From assembly GCA_946478645.1 (NCBI GenBank), contig CAMLCW010000055.1, positions 1 to 19,308 on the forward strand: a stretch of DNA of 19,308 nucleotides. The letters run 5' to 3'. Origin of the DNA: an uncultured Variovorax sp. (GTDB lineage Bacteria; Pseudomonadota; Gammaproteobacteria; Burkholderiales; Burkholderiaceae). Position numbers and translations under genes: made by a program. The notes under the pieces are model-generated. The model saw nothing but the letters and a program-made list of their open reading frames with translations. It was not told the origin of the DNA and did not search any database. This document shows positions 13,958 to 19,308 of this stretch, piece by piece (the stretch's first letter is position 1; every line of letters begins with the position of its first letter).

Positions 13958-13986
13958 ATTACAACCACTGGTCTGCAGGGTGTCAA
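13958..13986 (-). promoter_or_regulatory. sigma-70 promoter of hupB
   Basis: On the minus strand, TTGACA (13986-13981, full consensus) and TGTAAT (13963-13958, five of six) are spaced by exactly 17 bases. This is the strongest promoter-like sequence in the window, as expected for an abundant nucleoid protein. It predicts a 5' untranslated leader of roughly 112 bases. Confidence 0.85.
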
Positions 13987-14060
13987 TACGACGCGAGGCC
14001 ATGCAAAACAGCGGAGCGCGCGATTTTAGGGGCGTTTCGCGCGCCCTTATTTCACAGCGA

Positions 14061-15146
14061 TCAAAGGGCCTCGGCGATGGCCTTGCCGAGATCGGAGGTG
14101 CTCGCCTTGCCGCCGATGTCGGGCGTGCGCGGCGCGCCGCTCTGGGGCGCGAGCACCTTCTCGATGGTCGAAAGGATCGCGTCGTGCGCGTTCTTGTGGC
14201 CCAGGAACTCGAGCATCATCGCGCCGCACCAGATCTGCCCGATCGGGTTGGCGATGCCCTTGCCCGCGATGTCCGGCGCCGAACCGTGCACCGGCTCGAA
14301 CAGCGACGGCGTCGTGCGCGCGGGGTTGAGGTTGGCGCTCGGCGCGATGCCGATGGTGCCGGTGCATGCCGGGCCCAGGTCGGACAGGATGTCGCCGAAC
14401 AGATTGCTCGCGACCACCACGTCGAAGAAGTCGGGCCGCTGCACGAAGTGGGCGGTCAGGATGTCGATGTGGAACTTGTCGAGCGCCACGCCGGGGTAGT
14501 TCTTCGCCATCTCGGCCACGCGCTCGTCCCAGTAGGGCATGGTGATCGAGATGCCGTTCGATTTGGTCGCGCTGGTCAGGTGCTTCTTCGGACGCGACTG
14601 GGCCAGCTCGAAGGCGAACTTCAGCACGCGGTCCACGCCATGGCGCGACATCACCGTTTCCTGCACCACGATCTCGCGCGGCGTGCCTTCGTACATGCGC
14701 CCGCCGATGCTCGAATATTCGCCTTCGGTGTTCTCGCGCACGATGTACATGTCGATCTCGCCGGGCTGGCGCGGCGTGCCGTCGCGCCGCACCACGGGCG
14801 CCGTGATGCCCGGCATCAGCCGCGCGGGGCGCAGGTTGATGTACTGGTCGAATTCGCGGCGGAACAGCAGCAGCGATCCCCAGAGCGACACGTGGTCGGC
14901 GATCTTCTCGGGCCAGCCCACCGCGCCGAAATAGATCGCGTCGTGCCCGCCGATCTGGTCCTTCCAGTCGTCGGGCATCATCTTGCCGTGCTTCTCGCAG
15001 TAGTCCCAGCTCGAGAAATCGAAGTGGTCGAACTGCAGGTCGATGCCGAACTTGCGCGCCGCGGCGTCGAGCACGCGCAGGCCTTCGGGCATGGTCTCCT
15101 TGCCGATGCCGTCGCCGGCGATGACTGCGATGCGGTGGGTGGTCAT
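14061..15146 (-). CDS. ttuC: Tartrate dehydrogenase/decarboxylase (isocitrate/isopropylmalate dehydrogenase family)
   Basis: NAD-dependent oxidative decarboxylase of beta-hydroxy acids, most like tartrate dehydrogenase/D-malate dehydrogenase (TtuC/DmlA). Such enzymes oxidise or decarboxylate tartrates and D-malate, giving oxaloglycolate, D-glycerate or pyruvate. The 361 residues show 'RIAVIAGDGIGKETMPEGLRVL', 'WDYCEKHGKMMPDDW', 'LRPARLMPG', 'YIVRENTEGEYSSIGGR' and the metal-binding loop 'NLFGDILSDLGPA'; the WDYCEKHGKMMPDDW segment favours the tartrate/D-malate type over LeuB or Icd. The ATG at 15146 lies two bases after the stop of the upstream hydrolase gene, so translation is probably coupled. 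Exact substrate preference is not readable from the sequence. Confidence 0.88.
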   Translation of the reverse strand: MTTHRIAVIAGDGIGKETMPEGLRVLDAAARKFGIDLQFDHFDFSSWDYCEKHGKMMPDDWKDQIGGHDAIYFGAVGWPEKIADHVSLWGSLLLFRREFDQYINLRPARLMPGITAPVVRRDGTPRQPGEIDMYIVRENTEGEYSSIGGRMYEGTPREIVVQETVMSRHGVDRVLKFAFELAQSRPKKHLTSATKSNGISITMPYWDERVAEMAKNYPGVALDKFHIDILTAHFVQRPDFFDVVVASNLFGDILSDLGPACTGTIGIAPSANLNPARTTPSLFEPVHGSAPDIAGKGIANPIGQIWCGAMMLEFLGHKNAHDAILSTIEKVLAPQSGAPRTPDIGGKASTSDLGKAIAEAL

Positions 15147-15148
15147 GG

Positions 15149-16057
15149 TCAGTTTCCTTCTTGCTGGAGCGGTGTGAAAAATGCGAGGGCCTCGGCGAGC
15201 AGTTCGTCCGGCGCTTCCTCGGGAACATAGTGGCCGCACGGCAGCGCACGGCCTGAAACATCGTCGGCGCGGTCGCGCCACAGTGCGAGCACGTCGAAGC
15301 AGCGCCCGACCGCGCCATGTTCGCCCCAGAGCACGCGCAGCGGCTGCGCGAGCCGCCGGCCGGCGGCGACGTCGGCGCGGTCATGCGCCAGGTCGATGGT
15401 GGCGGAGGCCCGATAGTCCTCGCAGATCGATTCGGCCGTGCCCGGGATCTGCACGCAGCGCTCGTATTCGGCGAGCACTTCGGGTGCGAAAGGCGCGAGC
15501 CCCGCATGTCGGCCACCCATCACGCTGCGCACGTAGCGCACCGGATCGGAAGCGATCAGCGCCTCGGGCAGCGGCGGCGGCTGGACCAGGAAGAACCAGT
15601 GCCAGTACGCACGGGCGAATGCGTCGGTGGTGTTCTCGTACATCGCGAGCGTGGGCGCGATGTCGAGCAGCAGCATGCGCGCGACCGCCGCCGGATGGTC
15701 GGCCGCCAGGCGATGCGCGACGCGCGCGCCGCGGTCGTGGGCGAGCACGCCGAAGCGCTCGAAGCCGTGGTGCGCCATCGCGGCCCGCGCGTCCAGCGCC
15801 ATCTCGCGTTTGCTGTACGCCAGGTGCTCGGCATCCGCGCCCGGGCGGCCCGAGTCGCCATAGCCGCGCAGGTCGATCGCCACCACGGTGAAGCGCTCGG
15901 CCAGCGCCGGTGCCACGCGGTGCCAGATCGCATGCGTCTGCGGATGGCCATGCAGCAGCAGCAGGGGTGCGCCGCGGCCGCCGATCCGGCCATGCACGCG
16001 AACGCCGTTGCGCTCGATGTCGAAGCCCGGGAAGTCGAGGAAGGATGAAGCAGTCAC
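15149..16057 (-). CDS. Alpha/beta hydrolase of the haloacetate (fluoroacetate) dehalogenase type
   Basis: A 302-residue alpha/beta-hydrolase whose active-site residues all match the fluoroacetate dehalogenase FAcD. The nucleophile motif 'AHDRGARVAHR' gives D108 with the carboxylate-binding pair R109/R112. The second acid is D132 in LLLDIAP, the halide pocket is H153-W154 in YWHWFFL and Y215 in CEDYRA, and the base is H276 in PCGHYVPEE. The oxyanion-side motif HGHPQTHAIWH (~36-46) also fits. The expected reaction is hydrolytic loss of halide from haloacetates to glycolate; related enzymes may instead act on other small acids. The start is a GTG at 16057 with no clear Shine-Dalgarno. It lies upstream of and is coupled to ttuC, divergent from a LysR gene. 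Confidence 0.87.
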   Translation of the reverse strand: MTASSFLDFPGFDIERNGVRVHGRIGGRGAPLLLLHGHPQTHAIWHRVAPALAERFTVVAIDLRGYGDSGRPGADAEHLAYSKREMALDARAAMAHHGFERFGVLAHDRGARVAHRLAADHPAAVARMLLLDIAPTLAMYENTTDAFARAYWHWFFLVQPPPLPEALIASDPVRYVRSVMGGRHAGLAPFAPEVLAEYERCVQIPGTAESICEDYRASATIDLAHDRADVAAGRRLAQPLRVLWGEHGAVGRCFDVLALWRDRADDVSGRALPCGHYVPEEAPDELLAEALAFFTPLQQEGN

Positions 16058-16105
16058 GCCGAGATTGTGCGTTGCGCTTCAGCGAGCATCAAGCAACAAT
16101 CAACC

Positions 16106-16134
16106 AATTCATACTTTCCAATTTGGCATGAATT
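16106..16134. promoter_or_regulatory. candidate LysR-type operator between hydrolase and regulator
   Basis: A perfect inverted repeat AATTCAT (16106-16112) / ATGAATT (16128-16134) with 15 bases between. Inside it lies a second small palindrome, CCAATTTGG (16118-16126). It sits in the AT-rich 70-base gap between the divergent hydrolase and LysR genes and overlaps the first candidate ATG of the regulator. That position would suit autorepression plus control of the divergent unit. Confidence 0.5.
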
Positions 16135-17090
16135 CATTGTCGATGGACCGCGGCGACCTCGAACTGGTGCTGGCCATCCGCGACCAGGGCAGCCTGGCCG
16201 GCGCCTCCGCCGTGCTCGACGTCGTGCCCTCGGTGGTCACCAAGCGGCTGGGCGCGCTCGAGGCGCGGCTCGGGCAGCGGCTCTTCGAGCGCACCACGCG
16301 CCGGCTCAGCGTGACGGCCGAGGGCGAGGCGGTCTGCCTGCACGCGACGACGCTGCTCGAAGGCTTCGCGGCGCTCGAGAGCGAACTCGGCGAACGGCAG
16401 AACGCGCTGGTCGGCACCATCCGCCTGGCCGCCACCTTCGGCTTCGGCCGGCGCTGGGTCGGCCCGGCACTGGCCGGCTTCCAGGCGCGGCATCCGGGCC
16501 TGCAGATCGAACTGTTGCTGACCGAGCGCCTGCCCGACCTCGGCGCCGAGGGCTATGACGGCGCGCTGTGGCTGTGGGCCGTGCAGCAGCGCCGCGCCGC
16601 CGACTGGGTCACGCGCCGCATCGCGCGCAACCAGCGTGTGCTGGCCGCTGCGCCCGCCTACATCGCGCGGCGCGGCCAGCCCGCCACGGTCGACGCGCTG
16701 GCCGCGCACGACTGCCTGGTGGCGCGCGAGAACGGCGAGGCGAACCAGCGCCAATTCGCGCTGTGGACGCTGCGCCACGCGCGCGACGGCAGCACCGCAC
16801 GCGTGCGGGTGCAGGGTCCGCTCGCCAGCAACTCGGGCGAGATGGTGCGCGACTGGTGCCTGGCCGGCCACGGCATCATGCTGCGCAGCCTCTGGGACAT
16901 CGCACCGCAGCTCGCCTCGGGCGCGCTGGTGCGCGTGCTGCCGCAGTACGCCATGCCCGACGCCGACATCCACTGGATCGCGCCCTGGCGCCCCAAGACG
17001 CCGCGGCGCGTGCGCCTGCTGCTCGACCACCTTGCCGAACAGTTCCGCGGCGAGCCCTGGAAACCGGGCAAGACCGGTTCGGCGCGCTGA
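16128..17090 (+). CDS. LysR-family transcriptional regulator
   Basis: A 320-residue LysR-type regulator. The winged helix-turn-helix is at residues ~9-67: 'DLELVLAIRDQGSLAGASAV', 'LDVVPSVVTKRLGALEARLG', then 'QRLFERTTRRLSVTAEGEA'. A periplasmic-binding-protein-like effector domain follows (from ~95, GTIRLAATFGFGRRWVGPAL, to ~300). The effector is probably a small organic acid, given the divergent dehalogenase-like and tartrate dehydrogenase genes; in Agrobacterium a LysR protein (TtuA) controls tartrate use. The start is uncertain: ATG at 16128 or the in-frame ATG at 16143. Neither has a Shine-Dalgarno, and MDRGDLELVLAIRDQ after the second fits the family N-terminus well. Confidence 0.9.
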   Translation: MNSLSMDRGDLELVLAIRDQGSLAGASAVLDVVPSVVTKRLGALEARLGQRLFERTTRRLSVTAEGEAVCLHATTLLEGFAALESELGERQNALVGTIRLAATFGFGRRWVGPALAGFQARHPGLQIELLLTERLPDLGAEGYDGALWLWAVQQRRAADWVTRRIARNQRVLAAAPAYIARRGQPATVDALAAHDCLVARENGEANQRQFALWTLRHARDGSTARVRVQGPLASNSGEMVRDWCLAGHGIMLRSLWDIAPQLASGALVRVLPQYAMPDADIHWIAPWRPKTPRRVRLLLDHLAEQFRGEPWKPGKTGSAR

Positions 17091-17109
17091 GCGAACAAGT
17101 CGCCCGCGG

Positions 17110-17982
17110 TCAGCGCTGGCTGCGCACCACCAGGCTCACGCCGGCGGCGGTGAGCCCGATGCCCAGCACGGTCACCAGGCCGATCGGCTCGGCGAACAGC
17201 AGCCAGGCCATGACCGCGGTGCACGGCGGCACCAGGTAGAGCAGGCTCGTGACGGCGGTGGCCGTGCCGCGCTGGATCAGCATGTAGAGCAGCGAACTGC
17301 CGCCGAGCGACAGCGCCAGCACCGACCAGGCCATGGCGCCGGTCGAATAGGCATTCCATTCGAAGGGCTGCGACTCCAGCAACGCGAAGGGCAGGCAGAC
17401 CACGAGCGCCGCGGCCATCTGCACGGCGCTGGCACTGCGCACGTCGCAGGGCGCGACGAAGCGCTTCTGGTACAGCGTGCCCGCGGTGATCGACAACAGC
17501 GCCATGACCGCAAGCGCCATGGTGAGCGCACTCACCTCGGTGCCCTGCCCGAGCTTGCGCGACACCACGAGCACCAGGCCCGCGAAACCGAGCGCCAGCC
17601 CCGCCCACTGGCGCTGCGAAATGCGCCCGCCGCTGAACGACAGCCAGATGGCGGTCAGCACCGGCTGGATGCCGACCAGGAGCGCGACCAGCCCCGCGCC
17701 CATGCCCGCATGCACCGCGGCCCACACGCCGCCCAGGTAGCCTGCCTGCATCAGCACGCCGGTGACCGCCAGGTGCCCCCACTGCGCGCGCTGCCGCGGC
17801 CACGACACGCGCGCGAGCGCGACCCAGATGCCGAAGCACACGAGCGACAGTGCGAAGCGCACGGCCAGGAACTTGAGCGGCGGCGCGTAGGGCATGCCAT
17901 AGCGCGCGACGATGAAACCCGTGCTCCAGATCAGCACGAAGACCGCCGGCATCGCGCGCAGCCAGCCCGCGCCGACGCTCAT
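17110..17982 (-). CDS. EamA/DMT-superfamily transporter
   Basis: A 290-residue inner-membrane protein of the drug/metabolite transporter superfamily with two EamA repeats. About ten hydrophobic helices are visible, beginning 'MPAVFVLIWSTGFIVARYGM' and ending 'PIGLVTVLGIGLTAAGVSLV'. The tell-tale segment 'IWSTGFIVARYGMPYAPPLK' near the N-terminus and 'YLVPPCTAVMAWLLFAEPIG' in the second repeat are typical. Substrate unknown; many relatives export amino acids or metabolites. Its ATG overlaps the stop codon of pgsA as ATGA (17982-17979), so it is translationally coupled to pgsA. It ends 19 bases from the convergent LysR gene, with no terminator between. Confidence 0.9.
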   Translation of the reverse strand: MSVGAGWLRAMPAVFVLIWSTGFIVARYGMPYAPPLKFLAVRFALSLVCFGIWVALARVSWPRQRAQWGHLAVTGVLMQAGYLGGVWAAVHAGMGAGLVALLVGIQPVLTAIWLSFSGGRISQRQWAGLALGFAGLVLVVSRKLGQGTEVSALTMALAVMALLSITAGTLYQKRFVAPCDVRSASAVQMAAALVVCLPFALLESQPFEWNAYSTGAMAWSVLALSLGGSSLLYMLIQRGTATAVTSLLYLVPPCTAVMAWLLFAEPIGLVTVLGIGLTAAGVSLVVRSQR

Positions 17983-18545
17983 TTGGCGCGCGCCCGGATC
18001 TCTGGGATGGCCTTCTGAAGGTAATAGACCATCGACCAGATCGTCAGCACGGCCGACAGCCAGATCAGCCACTGCCCCCACCAGCCGGTGTCGATCACGC
18101 CGAACAGCAGCCCGTCATAGAGCAGGAACGGGATCGCGATCATCTGCACCGTGGTCTTGACCTTGCCGATCATGTGGACCGCGACGCTCTTGCTCGCGCC
18201 GATCTGGGCCATCCATTCGCGCAGCGCCGAGATCGCGATCTCGCGCCCGATGATGATCAACGCGACGAACACGTCGGCCCGGTTCAGGTGCACCAGCACC
18301 AAGAGCGACGCGCAGACCAGGAACTTGTCGGCCACCGGATCGAGGAAGGCGCCGAAGGCCGAGGTCTGGTTGAGCTTGCGCGCGAGGAATCCGTCGAGCC
18401 AGTCGGTGGCAGCAAACACGATGAACATGACCGTGGCGATCAGGTTGCGCATCGGCTCGGCCATCGGCAGATAGAACATGCCGACGATCAACGGAATCGC
18501 GACGATGCGCGTCCAGGTCATGATGGTCGGAAGTGTCCAGAACAT
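17979..18545 (-). CDS. pgsA: CDP-diacylglycerol-glycerol-3-phosphate 3-phosphatidyltransferase
   Basis: Membrane enzyme that makes phosphatidylglycerol phosphate, the committed step to phosphatidylglycerol and cardiolipin. The 188-residue length is typical. The full CDP-alcohol phosphatidyltransferase motif is present: D48-x2-D51-G52-x2-A55-R56-x8-G65-x3-D69-x3-D73, read in 'TDWLDGFLARKLNQTSAFGA' followed by FLDPVADK. Several hydrophobic helices surround it. The N-terminus MFWTLPTIMTWTRI matches the family. It follows uvrC by 43 bases on the same strand, the same neighbour pair as in E. coli. Confidence 0.95.
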   Translation of the reverse strand: MFWTLPTIMTWTRIVAIPLIVGMFYLPMAEPMRNLIATVMFIVFAATDWLDGFLARKLNQTSAFGAFLDPVADKFLVCASLLVLVHLNRADVFVALIIIGREIAISALREWMAQIGASKSVAVHMIGKVKTTVQMIAIPFLLYDGLLFGVIDTGWWGQWLIWLSAVLTIWSMVYYLQKAIPEIRARAK

Positions 18546-18588
18546 ATGCGCGCGATTGTGTCATGCCGGCAAGCGCGGCGCCGACGGG

Positions 18589-19308
18589 CTAATGCAAGGC
18601 CCGATAGATTTCCTCGGCCAGCTCGGTCGCAATGCCCTCGACCGATGCGATGTCCTCCACGCTCGCCGCCGCCACGCCGCGGATGCCGCCGAAGCGCTGC
18701 AGCAGGCGGGCGCGCCGCTTCGGCCCGATGCCCGGAATGTCCTCGAGCTGGCTGCCGCCCACGCGCACCTTGGCGCGCCGGGCGCGCATGCCGGTGATCG
18801 CGAAGCGGTGCGCCTCGTCGCGGATCTGCGCCACCAGCATGAGCGCCGCCGAGTCCTTGCCGAGGTAGACCTTCTCGCGGCCGTCGGCGAACACCAGCTC
18901 CTCCAGGCCGACCTTGCGGCCCTCGCCCTTCTCGACGCCGACGATCAGCGACAGCGGCAGACCCAGTTCACTGAACACCTCGCGCGCCATCGACACCTGG
19001 CCCTTGCCGCCGTCGACCAGCACCAGGTCGGGCATGCGCGCGGCCAAGGTCTTGGGCGGCGCATCGCTGCCGGCGCCGGCCGCATCGCCCGCGGGCGGTG
19101 CATCGGTCTCGGCCGCCATCGCCTCGGCCAGCCGGCCGTAGCGGCGGTGCAGCACCTGGCGCATCGCCGCATAGTCGTCGCCCGGCGTGATGCCCTCGAT
19201 GTTGTAGCGGCGGTATTCGCGGTTTTGCATCGCGTGGTGCTCGAACACCACGCACGAGGCCTGCGTGGCCTCGCCCGCGGTGTGCGAGATGTCGAAGCAT
19301 TCGACGCG
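18589..19308 (-). CDS. uvrC: UvrC excinuclease subunit, C-terminal part (5' end outside window)
   Basis: C-terminal 239 residues of UvrC, the nuclease that makes both incisions in nucleotide excision repair. The visible part includes '[20 protein letters not shown]' at the window edge and '[20 protein letters not shown]', both of the RNase H-like 5'-incision domain. The catalytic-domain segments '[20 protein letters not shown]' and '[15 protein letters not shown]' follow. The end is a tandem helix-hairpin-helix region, '[20 protein letters not shown]' and '[20 protein letters not shown]'. There is a short Ala/Pro/Asp-rich insertion ([18 protein letters not shown]) between two catalytic segments. 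The frame is open to the window edge; the true start lies beyond. Confidence 0.95.
   Translation of the reverse strand, partial: RVECFDISHTAGEATQASCVVFEHHAMQNREYRRYNIEGITPGDDYAAMRQVLHRRYGRLAEAMAAETDAPPAGDAAGAGSDAPPKTLAARMPDLVLVDGGKGQVSMAREVFSELGLPLSLIVGVEKGEGRKVGLEELVFADGREKVYLGKDSAALMLVAQIRDEAHRFAITGMRARRAKVRVGGSQLEDIPGIGPKRRARLLQRFGGIRGVAAASVEDIASVEGIATELAEEIYRALH

Noticed and set aside
14047..15516. A 489-codon minus-strand frame overlapping ttuC and the hydrolase
   Set aside because: It is an out-of-frame shadow across two well-supported genes and its translation is Arg-rich without motifs.
16555..18018. A 487-codon open frame on the + strand over the end of lysR and antisense to the EamA gene
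   Set aside because: Shadow of two real genes; Arg/Ala/His-rich with no domain.

Overview
The window looks like a chromosomal segment of a high-GC betaproteobacterium, most likely a member of the Comamonadaceae (Variovorax/Acidovorax-like). This rests on the GC-rich codon usage, the protein sequences (betaproteobacterial H-NS-like protein, HU, PpiD, HemP) and the gene order; it is an inference, not a database result. No transposase, phage gene, CRISPR array or integrase was found. The genes are dense and mostly housekeeping, with a few accessory-looking ones.

Left end (1-2035, + strand): the 3' part of tonB, then exbB and exbD (the TonB energising complex), then hemP behind its own promoter, which a Fur box overlaps. 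No haem receptor follows hemP. Two hairpin terminators separate it from a convergent gene for a GlcG/HbpS-type (DUF336) protein, a family that includes haem binders. Positions 2537-3310 hold a Bax-inhibitor-1/YccA membrane protein gene with a good sigma-70 promoter.

Middle (3382-8527): a minus-strand run surE-pcm-nlpD-rlmD. It resembles the surE-pcm-nlpD-rpoS locus of other proteobacteria, but rlmD occupies the place of rpoS. A divergent zinc-less quinone oxidoreductase gene (qor-like) ends in an 18-bp-stem bidirectional terminator.

8548-11374: an H-NS-like nucleoid protein with an AT-rich promoter and an NtrC-site-like palindrome upstream, tRNA-His(GTG), a PEBP/YbhB protein, a small GlsB/YeaQ membrane protein, a small unknown protein with GIY-YIG-like motifs, and a histidine-phosphatase-family protein that lacks the usual second histidine.

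11476-14060 (minus strand): hupB (HU) from a near-consensus promoter, tRNA-Val(TAC) 28 bases behind it, an intrinsic terminator, then ppiD.

Right end (14061-19308): a two-gene unit of a fluoroacetate-dehalogenase-like hydrolase and a tartrate dehydrogenase/decarboxylase, divergent from a LysR regulator. Then comes the minus-strand cluster uvrC (partial)-pgsA-EamA transporter, whose last two genes overlap as ATGA.

I found no clearly undescribed multi-gene system. The points most worth a second look are the dehalogenase-tartrate dehydrogenase-LysR unit, the GIY-YIG-like small protein, the NtrC-like site in front of the H-NS gene, and the missing rpoS.
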